Shown here: in pieces, positions 1 to 5,103 of the stretch
Layout: each line of letters starts with the position of its first letter
Numbering within the stretch: the stretch's first letter is position 1
Source of the DNA: an uncultured Clostridia bacterium
GTDB lineage: Bacteria > Bacillota > Clostridia > TANB77 > CAG-508
NCBI GenBank assembly: GCA_944391895.1
Contig: CALXVF010000056.1
Location: forward strand, 1 to 7,712
Reading direction: 5' to 3'
Length of the DNA: 7,712 bases
Program-made: the position numbers and the translations under genes
The notes under the pieces: model-generated
What the model was told of the DNA's origin: nothing
The model's input: the letters and a program-made list of their open reading frames with translations, nothing else
Database searches by the model: none

Positions 1-1010
1 TCTTGTACTATTTTGTTCTCATACATAGAATATTTTTTCTTTTTGAAAAATCTAAAGAACTTATGTCTAATAACCCACCAAGTAGGTTTCCAAATATATT
101 TATGCATTGCAGGTGATACTGAACCTATCATCCAACACCCTCTATCACAATGTCTTACTTTATTTCTAACTTTTTCTGCCTGCTCACTATTCCATAACTC
201 GTCCCAGGTTTGTTCATTAAGGTTTCCCATTACTTCCTTTTCCTTTGTTCCATTACATGGCATTACATCACCATATGGATCTATAAAAAATGTATCAAAA
301 GCCATGTCACAAGGAAGTAATCTTTTTTGTCCAAATATGTAGTTAATTAATCCATGATTAAAATATGCTCTAAACCATTTTTTTGGTTGGTTTGAATTTA
401 ATAATTCATTTATTAATTTTTCAAACTCTTCAGCAACCATTAATCTATCATGTATTATGTTTTTGTTTTCTACAAAATAAAAAGAATTATGTAATGATGC
501 TGTTGCAAATTCCATATTAAGCTCATCTGAAAGTTTATAAAGAGGAACTAGGTCTTTAGCATTAGCATCTTGTACTGTCATTCCAAAACCAACGTCTGGA
601 TGTTTCATTTCCACTAACTTTTTAAGAGTTGAATAACCTCTATTAAATCCATCATCTAAGCCTCTTATTTTATTATTAGTTTCCTCTAATCCTTCGATTG
701 ATATTCTTATTCCTACATTAGGAAATTCTTTACATAAATCTATAATTCTATCTGTAAAAAATCCATTTGTTGAAATTACTATTCTATCAGATTTTTTATA
801 TAATTCTCTAACTATATCTTTTAAATCTTCTCTTATAAATGGTTCTCCACCTGTAATATTTGTAAAATACATTTGTGGAAGTTTTTTTATTGTCTCTATG
901 CTAATTTCTTCATCTGGCTTTGATGGCCTTTTAAATCTACTGCACATATTACATCTAGCATTGCATCTATAAGTTACTATAACTGTTCCATTTAATTTTT
1001 TATTTGCCAT
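1..1010 (-). CDS. Radical SAM protein with SPASM-like C-terminal region (3' end beyond window)
   Basis: The 336 visible residues run off the left edge without a stop. C16-x3-C20-x2-C23 is the radical SAM motif that binds the 4Fe-4S cluster cleaving S-adenosylmethionine; GGEP at 54-57 is the SAM-binding motif, and ISTNG (79-83) and RISIEG (102-107) fit later barrel strands. The C-terminal region has C234, then C252 in a G-x4-C context, and C288-x3-C292. These four Cys could bind one auxiliary Fe-S cluster, fewer than a full two-cluster SPASM domain. After it come aromatic and basic stretches (about 305-327, including WKPTWW and FFKKKK) that could lie on the membrane. The ATG at 1010 follows a GAAGGAG ribosome binding site, and the gene overlaps the end of the upstream glycosyltransferase by 11 bp, indicating coupled expression in the polysaccharide operon. 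The substrate cannot be read from sequence. Sugar modification is inferred from context only; peptide modification remains possible. Confidence 0.9.
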   Translation of the reverse strand, partial: MANKKLNGTVIVTYRCNARCNMCSRFKRPSKPDEEISIETIKKLPQMYFTNITGGEPFIREDLKDIVRELYKKSDRIVISTNGFFTDRIIDLCKEFPNVGIRISIEGLEETNNKIRGLDDGFNRGYSTLKKLVEMKHPDVGFGMTVQDANAKDLVPLYKLSDELNMEFATASLHNSFYFVENKNIIHDRLMVAEEFEKLINELLNSNQPKKWFRAYFNHGLINYIFGQKRLLPCDMAFDTFFIDPYGDVMPCNGTKEKEVMGNLNEQTWDELWNSEQAEKVRNKVRHCDRGCWMIGSVSPAMHKYIWKPTWWVIRHKFFRFFKKKKYSMYENKIVQ

Positions 1011-2217
1011 TTTTAATTACTCCTTCATAAATGTTCATTATTTCTGTATAATATCTTTCTTTTGAAAATTCTTCTTCAGCAATTTTTTTAGCTCCTTTTC
1101 CCAACTCATCTGCTAAATTCTTGTCTTCAAATAAATTATTCATTTTTTCTGCTAGTTCGTCCACGTTATTATATTTGTAAATTAATCCATTCTTGTTATT
1201 CCTTACTAGTTCTGGTATTCCTCCTAAATTAGAACCTATAATTGGTTTTCCCATAGCTAATGTTTCTAAAATTGAATATGGGCAATTTTCATACCACACA
1301 GATGGCACTACTACAAATCTAGATTTTCTAACATATTCTTTCACCTGCTCTGCATTTAGAAATCCTAACAATTCTATATTATTCATTGAATTTTCATTGA
1401 TATACTCTTTTATTTTTTCCAAGTCAGGGCCATCACCAGCTATAAATAGTTTTTTATCTTTTATTTTTTTAAATGCATTTAGCAACGTAAAAATCCCTTT
1501 TTCTTTTATTAGTCTACCAAAATATAAGGCATACCCTTCATCTTCAACTTTTACATTATAATTTTCTAAATTAATAAAATTATGTATTGATTCTATATTT
1601 TCTTTTGGTATTCCATCCTCTATTAATTTTAATTTATAAAAATCACTTGGAGTTATTATTTTATTAATTTTATCTATATAAATTTTGTTTTTTCTATAAT
1701 ATTTTCCTTCTATTGCACCAAGCACACTTTTTAATTTTGAACCTTTTATACAATTATTCTTTATACAATTAGAATACTTTCCACGCATGCATTTTTCACA
1801 AATATCCTTATTATTATCTAACATAACAATTGAAGGACAAATTGCTTGTAGGTCATGTGCTGTAAATACAATAGGAATATTTCTCTTTTTTATTGGTTTT
1901 ATAATTGAAGCAGAAAGTTGTCTTTGAAAATTGTTCAAATGGACTACATCTGGTTTAAAATCATCCAATGCTTTTTCCATTATCTTTTCATTATTTTTAG
2001 AATAAATAACATCTAATGCTTTAAAAGGATTTTTGCTATTCATATCTGAATTTTCTACAAAATATTCTTTACAACCTGTTTCTATATTTTTATCATCCTG
2101 CATAGAAAAAAAGGCAACTTCATGTCCATTTTCTTTTAATAAATTAGCTAAATCAAAATAATATTTTTCGCTTCCACCTTTTAAGTAATGAAACTTATTT
2201 ACCATAAGTATTTTCAT
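1000..2217 (-). CDS. GT4-family (group 1) glycosyltransferase
   Basis: This 405-residue protein has the two-domain GT-B layout of retaining GT4 enzymes, which move a sugar from a nucleotide-sugar donor to a lipid-linked or polymer acceptor at the inner membrane face. The N-terminal acceptor domain opens with MKILMVNKFHYLKGGSE, including the usual Gly-Gly loop at 14-15. The donor domain begins near 228 (YALYFGRLIKEKG) and carries FIAGDGP at 258-264. The E310-x7-E318 motif in the segment WYENCPYSILE binds the donor nucleotide-sugar, and GGIPELV follows. An unusual cysteine group (C127, C140, C143, C151, C156) lies in an insertion of the N-terminal domain and could hold a metal or disulfides. 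The start codon directly abuts the stop of the upstream sugar transferase (TAA then ATG), with an AAAGGATGGAG ribosome binding site inside that gene, so translation is probably coupled. Donor and linkage are unknown. Confidence 0.93.
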   Translation of the reverse strand: MKILMVNKFHYLKGGSEKYYFDLANLLKENGHEVAFFSMQDDKNIETGCKEYFVENSDMNSKNPFKALDVIYSKNNEKIMEKALDDFKPDVVHLNNFQRQLSASIIKPIKKRNIPIVFTAHDLQAICPSIVMLDNNKDICEKCMRGKYSNCIKNNCIKGSKLKSVLGAIEGKYYRKNKIYIDKINKIITPSDFYKLKLIEDGIPKENIESIHNFINLENYNVKVEDEGYALYFGRLIKEKGIFTLLNAFKKIKDKKLFIAGDGPDLEKIKEYINENSMNNIELLGFLNAEQVKEYVRKSRFVVVPSVWYENCPYSILETLAMGKPIIGSNLGGIPELVRNNKNGLIYKYNNVDELAEKMNNLFEDKNLADELGKGAKKIAEEEFSKERYYTEIMNIYEGVIKNGK

Positions 2218-2922
2218 TTATATTGCTCCATCCTTTTTTACAACTTTTGTTAGAGTTTTCCATACCATTTTAATATCTTCTTTTATAGACATATTATTTA
2301 CATATTCTAAATCTAATTTCAATCTATCTTCAAATTCAAGTTTATTTCTTCCTCTAACTTGCCAAGGTCCTGTTATCCCTGGTTTTACTTTTATAATTGC
2401 TGAATAGTACTCGCCCATATCTTTTTGTTCTCTTGGAAGATATGGTCTTGGTCCCACCAGGCTCATGTCGCCCTTTAAAACGTTTAGAAATTGCGGAAAT
2501 TCATCTAAACTTGTTTTTCTTAAAAAGCATCCAACTTTTGTTATTCTTGGATCATTTTTTAATTTTTTGTATTTCTTATATTCTTTTCTTGCATCCTCAT
2601 TTTCTTCTAAATATTTTTTTAGTGTTTCATCCGCATTCATACACATAGATCTATATTTATACATTCTAAATTGTTTTCCATTTTTTCCGATTCTAAGCTG
2701 TTCAAAGAATAATGGACCGTTATTTTCTTTTTTAATGATTCTAACCAACCACACTAATATCGTAATAGGAATTAACAAAATTGTTCCTACTAAACCTGCT
2801 ATTATGTCTATTGTTCTTTTTGCAAATCTAAAAGTAATATTTTGTTTTTGTTTTCTTACTATAATCGGCTTTATTTCTTCTTCGTCTTCATTTTTAAGCA
2901 ATATAGCTTCGTTGTCAGACAT
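2218..2922 (-). CDS. Undecaprenyl-phosphate sugar-phosphate transferase (bacterial sugar transferase family)
   Basis: This is a monotopic phosphoglycosyl transferase, the enzyme type that starts a surface polysaccharide by moving a sugar-1-phosphate from a UDP-sugar to undecaprenyl phosphate. Numbered from the upstream GTG, it has an acidic N-terminal tail (1-25), then one hydrophobic segment at about 38-63 containing P53, as in the re-entrant helix of this family. Family signatures follow: FFEQLRIGKNG, YKYRSM, NDPRIT (124-129), TSLDEFPQFLNVLKGDMS with the D141-E142 catalytic dyad, LVGPRP, and KPGITGPWQVRGR. Its size is that of a stand-alone catalytic unit; the multi-helix N-terminal part of WbaP/CpsE proteins is absent. 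The ATG at 2922 is preferred, but a GTG at 2925 sits at a better distance from the AGGGGGG ribosome binding site, so both starts are possible. It lies 36 bp after the LCP gene, with no terminator between. Confidence 0.95.
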   Translation of the reverse strand: MSDNEAILLKNEDEEEIKPIIVRKQKQNITFRFAKRTIDIIAGLVGTILLIPITILVWLVRIIKKENNGPLFFEQLRIGKNGKQFRMYKYRSMCMNADETLKKYLEENEDARKEYKKYKKLKNDPRITKVGCFLRKTSLDEFPQFLNVLKGDMSLVGPRPYLPREQKDMGEYYSAIIKVKPGITGPWQVRGRNKLEFEDRLKLDLEYVNNMSIKEDIKMVWKTLTKVVKKDGAI

Positions 2923-2931
2923 CACTATTAT

Positions 2932-2938
2932 CCCCCCT
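2932..2938 (-). promoter_or_regulatory. Ribosome binding site of the sugar transferase, two possible starts
   Basis: On the minus strand AGGGGGG precedes two in-frame, adjacent start codons. GTG at 2925 is 6 nt downstream and ATG at 2922 is 9 nt downstream. The run of six G is conspicuous in such A+T-rich DNA and pairs well with the CCUCC of 16S rRNA. Confidence 0.6.
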
Positions 2939-2958
2939 GCTTAATAGTTTATCAAATA

Positions 2959-4062
2959 TTATTGTATTCCTGTTTTATTTATTATTTCATCACTAATTTC
3001 TTGTACTGTTTCTGATGGCGTATATTCTGTTTGTCCAAATAGTTCTTCATGTAATGCTTTTACATTTTCCTCTAGATTAATTGGCACACCATAATATACT
3101 CCTCCAATTGTAGCGCCTTTATTTTCTACTGGCCATCCATTGCTTTCACCAATATTCATCTCTAGAAGAGTTGGTGCTAAACCTATAATATCATTGCTAT
3201 CCATATTTGTTGATATTTTTGGAAGCATAATATTAACAACATTTAGTAGTTGACTCATACTTAGAGTTTTTGCTTTATTGACCATAGCCTCTAGTACTTC
3301 TCTCATTCTTTCTGCTCTTTTTAAGTCTCCTCCTGCTGTATAACGAATTCTTGAATATGCTAAAGCTTGAACTCCATCTAAATTGTATGTTCCTGCAGTA
3401 GTAATATGACTTGAGTTATGTCCTGTTACTCTATTATTTTCATCTATATAACTATTTATATATTTTACTTCTGAGCTATCTACTTCTATTCTAATTCCAC
3501 CTAATGCATCAACAGCATCTACTACTGCATCAAAGTTTACAGTTACATACTCTTGTATGTTAAGATCTAAATTTGCATTTAATGTACTTACTGCAAGTTC
3601 TGCGCCACCATATGAATATGCGTGTGTTACTTTATCTAAGTTTCTTCCTGTTAATTTTAAATAAGTATCTCTATATACCGAAACTAGTTTTACTTCACTT
3701 GTTTTTTTATTTATAGATGCAATTATGATACAATCACTTCTATTGCCTCTTCCGTAATCATCTGCTCTTGAGTCTATTCCAAATAAAGCTATATTTCTAT
3801 AGTCACTTAATTCATCTGCGACAGCATCATCTATACTAATTGCATTTATATCTATTTCCTCTTGGTTCATTTCACCAAGTTTACTAGCTATAAATGTGTA
3901 TCCTGCTGCTAGTATTGCAGCTATTATTACAACAATAATTATTAAGACTATTAAAAAGATTTTTAGTCCTTTTCTTTTCTTTTTAGGCTTATTCTCCTTA
4001 TTATTTTTTGAATAATTCTTTTCTGGTTCTCTCATTCTTTTTGCGTTATTATGTGTACTCAT
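2959..4062 (-). CDS. LCP-family (LytR-CpsA-Psr) polymer-peptidoglycan ligase
   Basis: With the start at 4062 the protein has 367 residues. LCP enzymes sit in the membrane with an external catalytic domain and transfer wall polymers from the undecaprenyl-pyrophosphate carrier to peptidoglycan. Visible parts are a basic, disordered cytoplasmic tail (1-33, with KPKKKRKGLK), one transmembrane helix (about 34-60), and the LCP domain (about 90-265). Key residues are D97 and R99 in GIDSR, NRSD (107-110), VYRDT (129-133), LGG (187-189), and YSRIRYT with GDLKRAERMREV (236-256); these Asp/Arg positions bind the pyrophosphate and a metal in the family. A C-terminal extension of about 100 residues has no recognised motif. 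The longer frame opening at 4128 is rejected: the promoter at 4097-4125 would put the transcript start downstream of that codon, and ATG 4062 has a strong AGAGGTGA site. It is the first gene of the polysaccharide operon, fitting a role in attaching its product. Confidence 0.95.
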   Translation of the reverse strand: MSTHNNAKRMREPEKNYSKNNKENKPKKKRKGLKIFLIVLIIIVVIIAAILAAGYTFIASKLGEMNQEEIDINAISIDDAVADELSDYRNIALFGIDSRADDYGRGNRSDCIIIASINKKTSEVKLVSVYRDTYLKLTGRNLDKVTHAYSYGGAELAVSTLNANLDLNIQEYVTVNFDAVVDAVDALGGIRIEVDSSEVKYINSYIDENNRVTGHNSSHITTAGTYNLDGVQALAYSRIRYTAGGDLKRAERMREVLEAMVNKAKTLSMSQLLNVVNIMLPKISTNMDSNDIIGLAPTLLEMNIGESNGWPVENKGATIGGVYYGVPINLEENVKALHEELFGQTEYTPSETVQEISDEIINKTGIQ

Positions 4063-4066
4063 TATT

Positions 4067-4074
4067 TCACCTCT
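4067..4074 (-). promoter_or_regulatory. Ribosome binding site fixing the LCP start
   Basis: AGAGGTGA on the minus strand lies 4 nt from the ATG at 4062 (7 nt from the GAGG core). The upstream in-frame ATG at 4128 is excluded by the promoter position, so this site decides the start. Confidence 0.8.
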
Positions 4075-4096
4075 AATATATTTTATTTCTCGACAC

Positions 4097-4125
4097 ATTG
4101 TAACACTATATATTTGTTTTGTAAA
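4097..4125 (-). promoter_or_regulatory. Sigma-A-type promoter of the polysaccharide operon
   Basis: On the minus strand a -35 box TTTACA (4120-4125) is followed by exactly 17 bp and a -10 box TACAAT (4097-4102), each one mismatch from consensus. Transcription should start near 4090 and give a leader of about 28 nt before the LCP ATG. It lies directly after the terminator of the LPQTG gene, so LCP and the genes after it form their own operon. Confidence 0.8.
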
Positions 4126-4162
4126 CATTTAATTTAAAGTTTTTTAGCTATTTTTTCCTACT

Positions 4163-4202
4163 AAAAATTAAAAGAACGCCTATTTTTTTTAGACGCTCTT
4201 TT
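4163..4202 (-). terminator. Intrinsic terminator of the LPQTG protein gene
   Basis: In the minus-strand RNA a 12-bp stem pairs AAAAGAGCGUCU (4202-4191) with AGGCGUUCUUUU (4181-4170). It includes two G.U pairs, has an A-rich loop of 9 nt, and is followed by a U-rich run. On the plus strand the same arms have two A.C mismatches, so it works best on the minus strand. It lies 34 bp after the stop of the LPQTG gene. Confidence 0.85.
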
Positions 4203-4235
4203 TTAGTTGCAACTTTATTTTTTATTTTATATCTT

Positions 4236-4583
4236 TTATATATCATATTTTCTTGATTTAATAAATGCAAATGCACCTACTGATATTGCTATTACAGCTA
4301 TTCCTGCTACAATATAAACATCTGTCTCTCCTGTTTGTGGTAAGTCTTTTTCTGCATCATTAATTTCGTTCACTTTTAGAACATTTTCTTTTTCCTCAGC
4401 ATTGTTTACAGGACGAGCAGTATTTGTGTTTGTGTTATTAGTGTTAGCAGTATTAACATTATTACCATTAGTATTAGTTGGTCTTAAGTTAATTCCATTA
4501 GCATTTGCTCTTGTCATTGTAAAAAATAAAACTGCAAAGATCATAACTATTGAAATTGTTACATACTTCATTGATTTTTTCAT
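4236..4583 (-). CDS. Small Asn/Thr-rich LPQTG sortase-anchored surface protein
   Basis: The 115 residues show a full sortase substrate. The N-terminus is basic (MKKSMK), followed by a hydrophobic core to about residue 23 and a plausible signal peptidase site after ANA (26-28). A disordered stretch at 36-55 consists mainly of Asn and Thr, followed by an acidic segment (62-80). The sorting signal is LPQTG at 81-85, then a hydrophobic helix (about 90-108) and a basic tail (KSRK). Once the signal peptide and sorting signal are removed, only about 55 residues would be joined to the wall, too few for an ordinary folded domain. It could be a spacer, a carrier of glycans on Thr/Asn, or a short tail of unknown use. 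An AAAGGGAG ribosome binding site lies 6 nt before the ATG. The gene has its own promoter and terminator. I do not recognise a specific family, and no sortase gene is in the window. Confidence 0.85.
   Translation of the reverse strand: MKKSMKYVTISIVMIFAVLFFTMTRANANGINLRPTNTNGNNVNTANTNNTNTNTARPVNNAEEKENVLKVNEINDAEKDLPQTGETDVYIVAGIAVIAISVGAFAFIKSRKYDI
4419..4478 (-). repeat. Simple-sequence stretch encoding the Asn/Thr-rich linker
   Basis: AAT/AAC and ACT/ACA/ACC codons alternate across residues 36-55 of the LPQTG protein, giving a degenerate trinucleotide repeat. Such tracts can expand or contract by slippage, so linker length may vary between strains. Confidence 0.5.
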
Positions 4584-4638
4584 AGTATTCTCCCTTTCTT
4601 CTTTAGACTCTAATTTTATTATTTGTTTTTTTCAACAA

Positions 4639-4647
4639 ATTATAGCA
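4639..4647 (-). promoter_or_regulatory. Possible second, extended -10 promoter of the LPQTG gene
   Basis: TGCTATAAT on the minus strand is a perfect extended -10 element, about 55 nt before the LPQTG start. No convincing -35 box lies 16-18 bp upstream (an A-run is there), so it would depend on the extended -10. Confidence 0.35.
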
Positions 4648-4679
4648 AGAAAAATATAACATTTTTTCTACTACTATCT

Positions 4680-4708
4680 ATTTTATACTTCTTTTCGACA
4701 TTCGTCAA
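4680..4708 (-). promoter_or_regulatory. Sigma-A-type promoter of the LPQTG gene
   Basis: On the minus strand TTGACG (4703-4708), a 17-bp spacer and TAAAAT (4680-4685) form a near-consensus promoter. The predicted start near 4673 gives a leader of about 90 nt. It diverges from the toxin promoter, with 47 bp between the two -35 boxes. Confidence 0.7.
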
Positions 4709-4755
4709 CATTTTTTAAAAATTTTATTAAATTTTTAGTTTTTTATGATTTTTAG

Positions 4756-4784
4756 TTGCTTTTTACTTTATTTCCATATATAAT
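4756..4784 (+). promoter_or_regulatory. Promoter of the small toxin-like gene
   Basis: A perfect TATAAT (4779-4784) lies 17 bp after a weak -35 box TTGCTT (4756-4761). The predicted start near 4791 places the anti-Shine-Dalgarno element UCCUUCUC at the very 5' end of the RNA. With the terminator ending at 4968 the transcript is about 178 nt. Confidence 0.7.
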
Positions 4785-4792
4785 ACTTCCAA

Positions 4793-4823
4793 TCCTTCTC
4801 AAAAGGAATTTCTAGAGAAAGGA
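4793..4823 (+). promoter_or_regulatory. 5' leader pairing that can mask the toxin Shine-Dalgarno sequence
   Basis: UCCUUCUC (4793-4800) can pair with GAGAAAGGA (4815-4823), eight pairs with one bulged A, covering most of the ribosome binding site. The same UCCUU can instead pair with AAGGA at 4803-4807 in a small hairpin with a 5-nt loop. The two folds exclude each other. Shine-Dalgarno masking is common in type I toxin mRNAs; the fold here is read by eye. Confidence 0.5.
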
Positions 4824-4826
4824 GGA

Positions 4827-4853
4827 AAATATTAATGACATCTTATGATTTAA
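4827..4853 (+). repeat. Direct repeat copy 1, over the toxin start codon
   Basis: AAATATTAAT followed directly by GACATCTTAT (4827-4846) recurs at 5004-5024 with one extra T at the junction. This copy spans the gap between the Shine-Dalgarno sequence and the ATG and the first four codons. The next seven bases continue the RNA pairing through G.U pairs. Confidence 0.85.
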
Positions 4854-4921
4854 TTTGGTTATTAATATTAGAATTATTAAAAAATTCTAATGAAAATAAT
4901 CAAACTCAAAATGAGGAATAG
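4835..4921 (+). CDS. 28-residue hydrophobic peptide, putative type I toxin
   Basis: A 29-codon frame (with TAG) follows a textbook AAAGGAGG site with 9 nt spacing. The peptide starts MTSYDLIWLLILELLK, a hydrophobic helix of about 13 residues interrupted by D5, E13 and K16, and ends in a polar tail of Asn, Gln and Glu. It has its own promoter (4756-4784) and terminator (4941-4968), on the strand opposite every other gene here. A small RNA encoded just downstream on the minus strand can pair over its start codon. Together these suggest a membrane-active type I toxin whose translation is blocked by RNA. It has the general build of Fst-type peptides (short helix, charged or polar tail) but lacks the Pro-x-Phe-Val-Gly-like segment I associate with Fst, and the hydrophobic part is short for crossing a membrane. 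Toxicity is inferred from layout only. Confidence 0.75.
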   Translation: MTSYDLIWLLILELLKNSNENNQTQNEE

Positions 4922-4940
4922 TGTTCGCAACCTATTTCGG

Positions 4941-4968
4941 GAGTGGTCTCGTCAACCACTCTTTTTTT
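4941..4968 (+). terminator. Intrinsic terminator of the toxin mRNA
   Basis: GAGTGGT (4941-4947) pairs with ACCACTC (4955-4961) around the loop CTCGTCA, followed by seven T. The stem can extend by G.U pairs into the T run. The loop contains CUCG, which fits the YUNR U-turn motif known from antisense recognition loops. Confidence 0.9.
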
Positions 4969-4972
4969 ACTT

Positions 4973-5002
4973 AAAAAAAGATATGTGCCGTCTACACATA
5001 TC
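4973..5002 (-). terminator. Intrinsic terminator of the small RNA (and possibly of ychF)
   Basis: In the minus-strand RNA GAUAUGUG (5002-4995) pairs with CACAUAUC (4987-4980) around the loop UAGACGG, followed by seven U. It is the first terminator downstream of ychF, about 100 bp after that gene's stop. Loop bases GACG can pair with CGUC in the toxin terminator loop. Confidence 0.9.
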
Positions 5003-5003
5003 C

Positions 5004-5031
5004 AAATATTAATTGACATCTTATAACTCAA
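5004..5031 (-). repeat. Direct repeat copy 2, inside the small RNA gene
   Basis: Plus-strand AAATATTAAT, an extra T, then GACATCTTAT (5004-5024) repeats the toxin start region. Past the exact match, three differences (G/A, T/C, T/C) occur, and each leaves a G.U pair between the two RNAs. This is what one expects if RNA pairing is under selection. Confidence 0.85.
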
Positions 5032-5055
5032 AATGTTACTCGAGTTTATAGATAT

Positions 5056-5084
5056 AGTATACTACAATATTTATTATATGTCAA
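5056..5084 (-). promoter_or_regulatory. Strong sigma-A promoter of the small RNA
   Basis: On the minus strand a perfect TTGACA (5079-5084), a 17-bp spacer and TATACT (5056-5061) make this the best promoter in the window. It is better than the toxin promoter, as expected for a short-lived antitoxin RNA made in excess. The start is predicted near 5049. It sits about 20 bp after the ychF stop. Confidence 0.85.
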
Positions 5085-5103
5085 ACTTTTTTTATTATTC
5101 TTT

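Larger units (their letters stand above)
4973..5049 (-). ncRNA. Putative antitoxin small RNA (about 77 nt)
   Basis: A near-perfect promoter (5056-5084) and an intrinsic terminator (4973-5002) bracket a minus-strand transcript of about 77 nt with no ribosome binding site or useful frame. In order it has a 5' hairpin (AACUC with GAGUU), an A/U-rich single-stranded segment complementary to the toxin start region, and the terminator hairpin. The middle segment (complement of 5004-5031) pairs with toxin mRNA 4827-4853: 24 Watson-Crick pairs, 3 G.U pairs and one bulged A opposite the start codon. Binding would hide the AUG. Its 3' end stops 4 nt from the toxin terminator, so the RNAs converge without overlapping and must act in trans. 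The order matches RNA II of the enterococcal par locus. Because no terminator separates ychF from it, ychF readthrough could also make it. Confidence 0.75.

Noticed and set aside
13..342. Plus-strand open frame of 109 codons
   Set aside because: It lies opposite the radical SAM gene, whose frame carries clear family motifs, and has no ribosome binding site; it is a shadow frame.
2465..2944. Plus-strand open frame of 159 codons opposite the sugar transferase
   Set aside because: It is Phe/Ser/Leu-rich in the way antisense frames of A+T-rich genes are, has no start signals, and overlaps a well-supported gene.
4419..4478. CRISPR-like or tandem repeat array
   Set aside because: The repetition is codon-level Asn/Thr alternation inside a secreted protein gene, with no constant repeat unit or spacers.
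4835..4921. The 28-codon frame as a leader peptide controlling a downstream gene
   Set aside because: It is followed by a strong terminator and then by genes on the opposite strand only, so there is no downstream gene for it to control.
4941..5002. A single shared bidirectional terminator as in par
   Set aside because: Two separate hairpins exist, each with its T run on a different strand, 4 nt apart; they are not one structure.
5013..5040. TTGACA on the plus strand as a possible -35 box
   Set aside because: No -10-like hexamer lies 16-18 bp downstream (TTACTC there). The TTGACA arises from the one-base insertion in the second repeat copy.
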